Positions 8,812 through 19,287 of a DNA stretch of 64,000 nt are shown here, one piece after another. Numbering within the stretch: position 1 is the stretch's first letter; every line of letters begins with the position of its first letter. The position numbers were made by a program, and so were the translations under genes. Below the pieces are notes generated by a model that saw only the letters and a list, made by a program, of their open reading frames with translations, was not told the DNA's origin and ran no database searches. This DNA is from JAJEEA01 sp965116765 (GTDB lineage Bacteria; Acidobacteriota; Vicinamibacteria; Vicinamibacterales; UBA8438), in NCBI GenBank assembly GCA_965116765.1, contig OZ220718.1:558001-622000 (forward strand), given 5' to 3'.

Positions 8812-11800
8812 ATGAGAGTGTCTGCATCTCGAAAGCTCGCGGCGTGCGGCGCCGCCCTTGCCCTCGGTCTCGCCGCCTGCGGGGGCATGCCCGCGGGCGT
8901 CTCGTCGCAGATCTCGCCCGAGTACCGCGAGACGGTGCGCGCGTTCTACCGGGGCTGGCCTCCCTCGAGGTCGGGCTGCTCGACGATGCCCAGGCGGCGT
9001 TCGAGCGGGCGGCGGCGCTGGCCCCGGACGAGCCCGCGATCCGGGCCAACCTCGCGGTGGTGCACGTCGGGTTCGGCAACGAGGCGGAGGCGGCCGGGCA
9101 CATCGAGGCGGCGCGAGGCCTCGCCCCCGACAGCGCCGAGGTCCGATTCCTGGAGGCCCAGCTCGCCGGCTTCCAGGGCCGTTTCGAGGACGCCGTGGCG
9201 GGGTACCGGCAGGTGGTGGAGCTCGATCCCGACCACCTGCGGGCCCGCTACGCCCTCGCCCAGGAGCTCGACCGGGACGGCGGCGACGCCGAGGCGGCCG
9301 AGGCCCAGACCCAGCTCGAGGCAATCCGCGACCGCCGGCCCGGCAACCTCGCGGTTCTCGTGCAGCACGCGCGAGTGGCGGCCCGCCGGCAGGACGCCCC
9401 GGCCCTCACCGACACCGTCGAGCGCCTGCAGGGGATGACCGGCGGCTGGCCGGATCTCGCCGTCACCCAGCTCGAAGGGCTGTCGGCAGCGGTCGCCGAG
9501 GCGGACCTGGACCGGGCCCGGCGGCCGGCCCAGCTCCTGCGCAACGTCCTCGTGCGGCTGCCCGCCTTCCGGGAGGACCAGGCCCGCGTCAGCGTCAGCG
9601 CCGAGGCGATCGCCGAGCCGCTGATGCGCTTTCTCGTGCTGCCCTCGCCGCCCGCGACGGCTTCGCCCCGGGACGAGAGTCTCGCCTACGTCGCCGAGCC
9701 GCTCGATCCCGGCGCATCGGGCGATCAGACGGTGGTGGCGGTGGTGCCGGGCGGGGAGGAGGCCCCGATGGTCTTCGCGGCGAACGGACAGGCGGCGCGC
9801 CGTCTTGGCGACGCGGACGGCGAACCCGGCTTTCCGTTCCCCGCCGGGCCGGCGAGTGCGCCGCCGACCGGCCACGGCCTGCTCGCCCTCGACTGGAACG
9901 GCGACTACCGCATGGACCTCGCCCTGGCCGGACCGGGGGGGCTCCGCCTGTGGACGCGGGATGAGGGGGGGGACGGCTTCGCCGAGGCGACCCCGGCGCC
10001 GGCCGACCGCGCCGCGGCCGATCCCGCCGCGGCCGCCGCGGCCGATCCCGCCGCGGCCGATCCCGCGAGCGCGGGGCCGGCCGCGGCCGCCGTCCTCGCC
10101 GCCTGGGGCGTCTGGGCCGCCGACACCGAGATGGACGGGGACCTCGACATCGTCCTCGCTGCCGCCGCCGGCGCGCCCGCGGTCCTGCGCAACAACGCCG
10201 ACGGGACGTGGCGGCGGGAGGATCCGTTTCCCGGCGTGACGGCGCTGCGCGGCTTCGGCTGGGGAGACTTCGACGTCGACGGCGACCCCGACGCGGTGCT
10301 GCTCGACGGCGACGGCGTGCTGCACCTCTTCGAGAACCGCCAGGCGGGGCGGTTCGACCCGGCCGCGCCCCTGGAGCTGCCGGCCGCGGCGATAGCCCTC
10401 GCGGTCGGCGACCTCGACGCCGACGGACGGCTCGACCTCGCGCTCCTCGACGCCGCCGGCCGGTTGTGGCGGGCAGGCTGGACGGGGGCGGCCTGGGAGA
10501 CCGACGAGGTCGCCGCCTGGGCCGCGTTCCCCGGCGGCGCCGCCCCCGGCTCCCACCGCCTGCTGCTCGCCGACCTCGACAACAACGGGGCCCTCGACGT
10601 GCTCGCGTCGGGCGCCTCCGGCACCCGGCTGTGGCTGGCCGACGAGGCGTCCCGGCTCGAGCCGCTCGACGCAGGCGTCGATGCCGAGATCTTCGCCGCC
10701 CACGACCTGACCGGCGACGGCCTCCTCGACCTCGTCGGCGTCGAGGACGGCACCCCGGTCCGGCTGACCGCGCAGGCCGACGCCGGCTACGGCTGGCAGC
10801 AGATCCGGCCCCGCGCCAACACCGCGGCCGGCGACCAGCGCATCAACGCGTTCGGGGTGGGCGGCGAGATCGAGGTGCGGGCCGGCCTGCTCGTCCAGAA
10901 GCAGGTGCTCACCGGGGCCCCCGCCCACTTCGGGCTCGGGGTGCAGACCCAGGCCGACGTCACCCGCATCAGCTGGCCCAACGGCGTGACCCAGGCCGAC
11001 TTCGAGTTCGCGGCCAACCAGGTCGTCGCGGCCGAGCAGCGGCTCAAGGGCTCGTGCCCGTGGCTCTTCGCCCACGACGGCAGCCGGATGCAGTTCGTCA
11101 CCGACTTCATCTGGCGCTCGCCCCTCGGCCTCCGCATCAACGCCCAGGACACCGCCGACATCGCCTTCACCGAGGACCGCGTGCTCGTCCGGGGCGATCA
11201 GCTCGCCGCCGTGGACGGCGAGTACGACCTGCGCATCACCGCCGACCTGTGGGAGACGCACTTCTTCGACCACGTGTCGCTGCTCGTGGTCGACCATCCG
11301 CCCGACACCGAGGTGTGGGTGGACGAGCGCTTCGCCCGCGACCCCGTGCCGCTCGACACCGTCGTCACCGGCCCCGCCCGCACCGTCACCCGGGTCTGGG
11401 ACGACGCCGGCGCCGACGTGAGCGAGCTCGTCGCGAAGCGGGACAACCGCTACGTGGCGTCGTTCGCCGAGGGCACCCACCAGGGGGTCGCCGAGCCCCA
11501 CTACCTCGAGCTCGAGCTCGACGAGGCCACGGAGACGTGGGACGCGGTGACCCTGCTCGCCTACGGCTGGGTCTATCCCACCGACAGCAGCATCAACGTG
11601 GCCCTCGGGCAGGGGAAGCACCCGATCCCCAGCGGGGTGGCGATGGAGGGGCGGGACGCGAAGGGTGACTGGGTGGTGCTGCACCCCGACCTCGGCTTCC
11701 CCGCCGGCAAGCTCAAGACCATGGTCGTCGACGTGCCGCGCCTCCCCGACGGCACGCGGCCGCGGCGGCTGCGCCTGCGGACCAACCTCGAGATCTACTG

Positions 11801-12380
11801 GGACTGGATCGGACAGGCCCCGCGGCTCGACCCCGGTCTGGCGCGGGAGACGCGCCTCGACCCGGCCGTGGCCGACCTCGGCTACCGCGGCTACTCGCGG
11901 ACGGCGCTGCTCGGGCCGCGCGGGCTCGAGCTGCCCGACTACGAGATCGGCAACCACCGCCCCCGGTGGCGCGACCTCGTCGGCTTCCACACCCGGTTCG
12001 GCGACGTGCGCGAGCTGCTCGCCGGGGTGGACGACCGCTACGTCATCATGAACGCGGGCGACGAGATGCGGCTCCGCTTCGAGGCCCCGCCCCCGCCCGA
12101 GGCGGGGTGGCGGCGCGACTACGTGCTCATCGGCGACGGCTGGGTCAAGGACGGCGACTTCAACACCACCCACGCGAAGACGGTGGGGCCGCTGCCGTCG
12201 CACGACCAGCCGGTCTACGACCCCGACGTGTCGGCCGAGCTCGAGGACGATCCGGTATACCAGCGGCACGAGGACGACTGGCTGAGCTGGCACACCCGCT
12301 ACGTCGCGCCCGACTACTTCCTGCGCGGCCTGCGGCGGGTCGAGCGGGAGCCTGAGCCGGCGGGCGGCTCCAAGCCGTGA
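8812..12380 (+). CDS. TPR / FG-GAP (VCBS) repeat lipoprotein with UnbV-like C-terminal region, interrupted by one frameshift
   Basis: The product starts as a lipoprotein (signal core AALALGL, lipobox cysteine at residue 23). After about 46 residues the frame breaks at the four-G run 8951-8954; one more G would restore it. TPR-type helices follow (DDAQAAFERAAALAPDEPAIRANL and related units), then FG-GAP/VCBS-like blade motifs (GDFDVDGDPDAV, GDLDADGRLDLA, DLDNNGALDV), an ASPIC/UnbV-like segment (GGEIEVRAG, PAHFGLG) and a long beta-rich C-terminus of unknown type. Intact length would be near 1190 residues. An Ala/Asp/Pro tandem stretch occupies about 10000-10080. ATG 8812 fits AGGA five bases upstream better than ATG 8809. 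The coding pattern after the break is fully preserved, so a missing base in the assembly is the simplest reading. Probably anchored in the outer membrane; ligand unknown. Confidence 0.8.
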
Positions 12381-12662
12381 CGGTTCGATGCCCGCTGGCC
12401 GCGGCGGCGAGGGGACCGATCCGGACGCCAGCCGCTGCTTGAGGACGAGGCGCAGGCCAGGAAGACGAAAGCGCTGATTCGAAGACGAGGCGCCGACCCG
12501 ACACTCGATGAACGAGGTCGCCCATGGCGACGAGGACGGTCTTGAGTGGTCGAGGTGGGGCGCGGCCGCGGCGGTCGTGCTGTCGTTGGACGCGCCAGGC
12601 CGCCGGCCAGACCGGGCCGGTTCGTGCGCCGATGGTCGCCCGACCGTGATGGAGGCTGCCCG
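12381..12662. other. Intergenic region, no gene seen
   Basis: 282 nt between the lipoprotein and the sugar dehydrogenase. A short motif GACGAGGCGC recurs near 12445 and 12484. No hairpin with a T-run and no clear promoter were found. Confidence 0.4.
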
Positions 12663-13880
12663 ATGAGAGTTCGCACTGGCGGTTCATGCAGAGTTCCGGC
12701 GTTGAGGCCGGCCTTGGTCTTCGGGTGTGCCCTTGCGCTGGCGGCCAACGCCGCCGCGCAGCTTCCCGGCCTGCCGCCGGTGCCCCTGCCGGACGAGCCC
12801 GTCGTCTTCGCCACCGCCGAGGAGCCCCAGGTTCGCGTGACGGTGGTGACCCGCGGCCTGGAGCACCCCTGGGGGCTGGCGTTCCTGCCCGACGGCGGGC
12901 TGCTCGTGACGGAGCGGCCGGGGCGGCTGCGCATCGTCCGCGCCGGCGTCCTCGATCCCGAGCCGCTGAGCGGCGTGCCCGAGGTCTACTCGCAGGGACT
13001 GGCCGGCCTCATGGACGTGGCCCTGCACCCCGAGTTCGCCGACAACCGGCTCGTCTACTGGACCTACTCGAAGCCGGCCGGCGAGGGCGCGTGGGTGACC
13101 CTGGCGCGGGGGCGGCTGACGGACCACGGGCTGGCCGACGTCGAGGACCTCTTCCAGTCGGACCCGGTCGGCGGCACCGCCGCCTCGCGCGTCGTCTTCG
13201 CCCCCGACGGCAGCCTCTACATGACGGTGGGCGGCGCGTTCGGGGCGGCCACCGGCGGCCCGCGGGCGCAGGACCCCGGCGACACCGTGGGCAAGGTCGT
13301 CCGCCTGCTCGACGACGGCGGCATTCCCGACGACAACCCGTTCGTCGGCCGCGACGGCTACCGGCCGGAGATCTACTCCCTCGGCCACCGGAACCAGCTC
13401 GGGGCGGCGCTGCATTGGGAGACGGGGGAGCTCTGGGCCAACGAGAACGGCCCCCTCGGCGGCGACGAGGTCAACCGCATCCGCCCCGGCGCCAACTACG
13501 GCTGGCCGGTCGTCTCCTACAGCCGCGAGTACTCCGGCGGCCGGGTCGCGGACCGGACCTTCCAGGAGGGCATGGAGCCGGCCGAGATCGTCTGGCTGCC
13601 CTCCGTCGCCCCGTCCGGCATGGTGTTCTACGACGGCGACCGCTTCCCCGCCTGGCGCGGCCACCTCTTCGTCGGCTCGCTGCGCACCGGCATGATCCGC
13701 AACACCGGCCACCTCGAGCGCATCGTCTTCAACGAGCAGGGCCAGGAGGCCCGCCGCGAGTGGCTGCTCACCGAGCTGCGCCAGCGCATCCGCGACGTCC
13801 GCCAGGGCCCCGACGGGCTCCTCTACGTGCTGACCGACGCCGACGACGGGGCGATCCTGCGCCTCGAGCCGGTGGAATGA
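12663..13880 (+). CDS. PQQ-dependent sugar (aldose) dehydrogenase family protein
   Basis: 405 residues, secreted (signal peptide core VFGCALALAANAAA). Six-bladed beta-propeller of the soluble glucose/aldose dehydrogenase family (GSDH). Visible motifs are HPWGLAFLPDG, GLAGLMDVALHPEF, SLGHRNQLGAALH and NENGPLGGDEVN; the last two lie in the PQQ and metal-binding region of characterised members. It would oxidise sugars in the periplasm with PQQ as cofactor; the true substrate is unknown. ATG 12663 follows GGAGG about eight bases upstream. Its stop codon overlaps the start of the following helicase gene (ATGA), an odd junction between a housekeeping-type gene and a defence operon. Confidence 0.88.
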   Translation: MRVRTGGSCRVPALRPALVFGCALALAANAAAQLPGLPPVPLPDEPVVFATAEEPQVRVTVVTRGLEHPWGLAFLPDGGLLVTERPGRLRIVRAGVLDPEPLSGVPEVYSQGLAGLMDVALHPEFADNRLVYWTYSKPAGEGAWVTLARGRLTDHGLADVEDLFQSDPVGGTAASRVVFAPDGSLYMTVGGAFGAATGGPRAQDPGDTVGKVVRLLDDGGIPDDNPFVGRDGYRPEIYSLGHRNQLGAALHWETGELWANENGPLGGDEVNRIRPGANYGWPVVSYSREYSGGRVADRTFQEGMEPAEIVWLPSVAPSGMVFYDGDRFPAWRGHLFVGSLRTGMIRNTGHLERIVFNEQGQEARREWLLTELRQRIRDVRQGPDGLLYVLTDADDGAILRLEPVE

Positions 13881-16800
13881 TGGCGGGGAGCAGCGCAGCG
13901 AGACCGAGCTCGGACTCGGCCTTGGCGGGTAACGGGCCGGCGCTCGACGTCTTCGCGTTGCGCGACAGCGTCGTCGACGAGTACGAGCGCTTCGCGACGT
14001 CGTTCACGACGATCCACGCTCGCGACATCCGGGAGCAGGTCGAGGCCATCTACGCCGAGAAGCGCTACTGGCCCGAGCCGCTCATCCAGATCAACCCGAG
14101 CTACAAGCGATCGACGGACGTCGGCGCCCTGGTTGCGAACGGCACCCTCGACTCCGGTTGCGCCGACATCTTCCGCGCGGACGGTCGGCCGCTGTCCCTG
14201 TACGAACACCAGAAGCAGGCCATCGCGATCGCCGCGGCCGGCGAGAGCTTCGTGGTGACCACCGGTACGGGGTCCGGGAAGTCGCTTTGCTTCTTCGTTC
14301 CCATCGTCAGCCACGTGCTGGCCGAACGCAGGAGGAGCGAAGAGCCCCGCACGCGCGCCATCGTCGTCTACCCGATGAACGCGCTCGCCAACTCGCAGAT
14401 GGAGGAGCTCGACAAGTTCATCGGGCAGGTGCCTGGAGACCGGCCGGTCACGTTCGCCCGCTATACGGGGCAGGAGGACGCAGACGAGCGAAAGCGGGTA
14501 GCCGACGAGCCGCCGGACATCCTCCTCACCAACTTCATGATGCTCGAGCTGCTCATGACGCGGCAGGAGGAGACCGACCGCCGCGTCATCGGCAACTGCG
14601 AGGGCCTTCGGTTCCTCGTGCTCGACGAGCTCCACACGTATCGCGGCCGCCAGGGGGCGGACGTCGCGCTGCTCGTGCGCCGTGTCCGCGAGCGTCTCCA
14701 GCCCGAGAGCCTCCTGTGCATCGGCACGTCGGCCACGATGGCGAGCGAGGGGACCATCGGCGACAGGAACCGCGTGGTGGCAGGCGTGGCCTCGAAGCTC
14801 TTCGGGAGCGGGATCGCCGAGAGCAACGTCGTCGTCGAGACGCTCGCGCGAATCACCGAGTCGACCGTCACCGCGGATTCGGTGAGGCCGCACCTTGGCG
14901 AGGCCATCGATGCCGGCATATCGCCGGACATCTCCGACGCAGAGCTCAGGGAGCACCCGCTCGCGGTGTGGGTGGAGACGCGTCTCGGCATCTCGTTCTC
15001 CGAGGTCGATCAGCGCTGGGTCCGGGCGAAGCCCATGACGGTGACCGAGGCGGATGGCCAGGCTCTCGGACGAATCGGGCCGGGCTCCCGCCGCGTGCCG
15101 CAACGCGCTGCGGGACCTGCTTCTGCTGTCGAGCGTGCCCGAGCGTGTGCGGACGTCTGAACCCGCGCGGGAGCGAGAAGAGCTTCTTCGCGTTCAAGCT
15201 CCACCAGTTCATCTCCGGCGCCGGGCACGCCTACGCGACGGTCGAGCCGCCCGGCGCCCGGACGGTGACCGTCGATGGTCAGCAGTTCCTGCCGGGCCAA
15301 GCAGAAAAGCGCCTCTACGCGGTGCACTTCTGTCGCGAGTGCGGGCACGAGTATCACCCGGTCCGGTTGACGCGGCCGGACGGGGAGTTCGTCTTTCTCG
15401 CGCGCGACATCGACGACGCGCCGCCGACCAGGAAGGAAGAGGCCGAGGAGGATGGAGATGAAGACGGCCCCGATAGCGAGGTCTTCGGCTTCCTGACACC
15501 GCATCCGGTCGGCGATTCCAGATTTGCGTTCGACGACCGCGACGAGGACTACCCCGAGACGTGGATCGAGTTCGACTCCGGCGGCAACCTGCGGCTGAAG
15601 GCGTACTACCGAAAGGCGCGTGCCCGGCGCTTCATGGTGTCGGCCGACGGGCGAGTCGGTTCCGGGACGATGGTGTGGTTCTTGCCCGGCAAGTTCCGAC
15701 TCTGTCTCCGCTGTGGGAACACTCGGGGTGGAGCGGCTCGCGATCGCACGCGTCTCGCTTCTCTGTCGGCCGAGGGCCGCAGCTCGGCAACCACGGTACT
15801 CGTCGCCAGCGTGCTCCGCTGGATGCACGGCGCCGAGTCGGGATTGGGCGATTACACGCGGAAGCTCCTCGGCTTCACCGACAACCGTCAGGACGCCGCG
15901 CTCCAGGCGGGCCATTTCAACGACTTCCTCTTCGTGAGCCTGGTTCGCGCGGGCTTCCTCGGTGCGCTGCAGGACGCAGGTTCGACGGGGCTCCGCAGCG
16001 ACGAGCTGGGTGCCGGGGCACAGCGGACGCTTGGATTCGACCGGCCAGACCCGCAGCTCCGAACGGAGTGGCTGCTCGAGCCAACGCTGCGCGGCTTCAA
16101 CCTGCAGGAGGCCGAGCGCACGTTTCGCCAAGTGCTCGCCTACCGTGTCTGGTTCGATCAGCGACGCGGCTGGCGCTACACCAACCCGAACCTCGAGCAG
16201 CTCGGCATGGTGCGGGTGGATTACATCGGCCTCGACGACCTTGCCGCGGACGACGAGCTGTTCGCCGACTCGCACCCCCTGCTGCGGCGGGCCACCCACG
16301 CCGTCCGCGCGCAGGTCTATCGCGAGCTGCTCGACCACATGCGGAAGTGGATGGCGATCCGCAGCCAGGTGCTGGATGCCGCCGTTCTCGAGCAGTTGGT
16401 GGCGAAGTCGCACAGCCGCCTCCGGCCGCCCTGGGGATTCGGCAGCGACGAGAAGCCGAGAGGCGCGCGCTGGCTGATGGTCGTCGCCCCCACTCGCCGG
16501 GCGAGCACGCTCCGCGACCAGGAGCTGATCGTGCGCGGCGGCTCACGTAGCGGCCTCGGGCGATCGCTGCGCGCGTCGAGTCTCTGGGGCGGCGACACCA
16601 CCATCCGAGAGCTGCGCTCGAAGGACTTCGACCGGCTCGTCAACGACCTTCTCCGAGTGGGGGCGACGCACGGCCTCGTGTCGGAGGAGAACACCCCGTT
16701 CGACCAGGCGGGTTGGCGGCTCAACGATGCGTGCGTCGTCTTCAAGCTGGGCGATGACCCGTCGGACGACGGCGGCTCGAGACGGAACGAGTTCTTCCGC

Positions 16801-19287
16801 GACCTGTACGAGAACCTCGCCGGGATGCTCCGCGCCCCGACGCATCCGTTGTTCGGATTCGAGGCCCGTGAGCACACCGCCCAGGTCGACCCCGACAACC
16901 GCAAGTTCCGTGAGAAGCGCTTCCGCTTCGGAGAGCGAGAGCGCGGAGAGCTCACGAAGGAGGAGAAGCGGCTCCGCGAGGTCGGAGAGACCAATCGGTT
17001 CCTGCCGGTCCTGTTCTGCTCCCCGACGATGGAGCTCGGCGTCGACATCTCGGCCCTCAACGCGGTCCACATGCGCAACGTGCCGCCCACGCCCGCCAAC
17101 TACGCCCAGCGCGGCGGACGCGCGGGCCGCAACGGGCAGGCCGCGCTGGTCGTCGCGTACGCGTCGTCGCAGAGCCCGCACGACCAGTACTTCTTCCGCG
17201 ACCCCAAGGAGATGGTCCATGGCGAGGTGCGGGCGCCGGTCCTCGAGCTCACGAACCGGGACCTGATCGACAGCCACCTCCAGGCGGTGTGGCTCTCGTG
17301 CGTCGACGAGCCGCTCGACAACTGCATCGCGGATCTGCTCCTCCTCAACGATGCCGGCCGTCCGCTCCTTCCTGACATCAAGGCCGCGCTCGAGCACAAG
17401 CGCGTCGCGGAAGACGCAGGTAAGCGGATTCGGCGCGTGCTGGACTCGGTCGCCGACGATCTCACGGCCGAGTTCGCACCCTGGTACACCGGTCGGGACG
17501 CCTATTCGAATGCCGTCACGGCGTCAGCGGCGGGGCGCCTCGACGAGGCCTTCAACCGTTGGCGAGACCTCTTTGCCGCCGCCGAGGAGCAGCGGGACGC
17601 CGCGCGGCGGACCATGGACGACTACTCGACGCCGTACCGGGAGAAGCGGGCGGCGCAGACACGGCACGCGCAGGCGGTGGACCAGCTCAACCTGCTGCAG
17701 CGCGGCACGAGCGCGCTCTCGAGCGACTTCTACACGTACCGCTACCTCGCCACCGAGGGCTTTCTGCCCGGATACAACTTTCCCAGGTTGCCCCTCTTCG
17801 CGTACATTCCCGCGAGTCGAGATGGCCGCGGGCGGCAGACCTATCTCCAGCGCCCGCGCTTCCTCGCGCTCGCCGAGTTCGGCCCGCGCAGTCTCGTCTA
17901 CCACGAGGGACGCGCCTACCGGGTCGTGCGGGCGCTCCTGTCGCTCGGGCACCGCGAGTCGGCAACGCCCGACTCGCAACTGCCGACGAAGGCCGTGAGA
18001 GTCTGCACGAGCTGCGGTGGAGGACACTTCGGCGACGACCTGTCGATGTGCCACGCCTGCGGGACGTCGCTCGGTGACGCCGAGGTAGTGGGCAACACCT
18101 ATCGGATCGAGAACGTGGCCACGCAGCCGGCCGAGCAGATCACCGCGAACGACGAAGAACGCCAGCGGCAGGGCTTCGACCTGCAGACGACGTTCGAATG
18201 GGCCATCCGCGACCAGGAGATCGACGTCCGGCACGCGTCGGCCTCCGACGAGGACGGCGAGATAGTGCAGATGGCGTACGGCGCCGGCGCGACGATCACG
18301 CGCCTCAACAAGGGCCTGCGCCGGAGAGCCGACAAGAAGGTGCTCGGCTTTCGCATCGATCCGGTATCAGGGTACTGGGCCAAGAGCGACGACGAAGACG
18401 CCAACGAGGGCCCCGTCGATCCCACGGCCTCGCCTCGGCAGTGGATCGTCCCCAGCGTTCAGGACCGCAAGAACGCGCTACTGTTCCGGCCCGTCGGCGA
18501 CGCGCTCTCCGAAGTCGCGCTGGCCACGGTGCAGCATGCGATGCTGCGCGGCATCGAGGCGGTGTTCCAGCTCGAACAGGGCGAGATGCTCGCCGAGCCG
18601 ATGCCCACGCGTGACGTCCGCAAGGGCTTTCTGCTCTACGAGGCCACCGAGGGTGGGGCCGGCGTTCTCACGCGCCTCGTGAGCCAGCATACGAGCCTCG
18701 CCAGCGTTGCACGAACGGCGCTGAGGATCATGCATCTGGACGTCGACGGTGCTCTGCCCGATTCGGCATCGGATCTCTCGGACCAGCCGGGCACGGCCTG
18801 TGTGGCGGCCTGCTATCGCTGCCTGATGTCGTACTACAACCAGCCCGACCACGAGCTGCTCGATCGTCGCGACGAGGACGCCCGCACGCTGCTCCTGCGG
18901 CTGGCTCGCGCCCGCACAGCCCAGACGGCGGAGACGCGGCCTTTCGGCGCTACTCACACTGTTGCCGCGGGAGGGATTTCCTTCGCCTTCACCGTGTCGC
19001 AGGCCGCCGGCACAGTGTTGCGCGGGGAATCGCGCGAGGAGCGGTGGCTGGCGGAAGCGGCGCGCCGCGGTCTTCCCGCGCCGGATTCGGAGCCATTCGC
19101 AGTAGGCGCCGGTTCTGTGCGGCATGTGTGGCGCAAGCACTACGCGGCCGCAGTCATCGACGAGGGCGACCTCTCGGCTCTCCAGGCATTGGAGGATCTG
19201 GGCTTCGAGGTAGTCCGGTTCGAAGATCCCGCTGGCTGGCGCGCCGCGTTCGCGCGGCTGGCCTCGGTCCTGGGGCAGGCGTCATGA
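13877..19287 (+). CDS. Large DEAD/DEAH-type helicase with C-terminal DUF1998 (DruE/DrmAB-like), two frameshifts
   Basis: About 1800 residues once two frame breaks are bridged. Helicase core: TGTGSGKS (Walker A, Lys135), DELH (250-253), IGTSATM, then the second lobe with FCSPTMELGVDIS and QRGGRAGRNGQ. Zinc-like clusters follow (FCRECGHEY; CTSCGGGHF..CHAC), and the C-terminus carries the DUF1998 signature ATEGGAGVL and the cysteine cluster CVAACYRCLMSYYNQPDHELLDR. DUF1998 helicases occur in DISARM (DrmB), Druantia (DruE) and MrfA repair proteins; the length and single-chain layout resemble DruE or a DrmA-DrmB fusion. The frame changes near 15053 and again near 15168-15171; the middle piece (ACRNALRDLLLLSSVPERV) is in the third frame. 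Both breaks look like one-base indels. ATG 13877 overlaps the upstream stop; the start is not certain. First gene of the defence operon. Confidence 0.82.
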
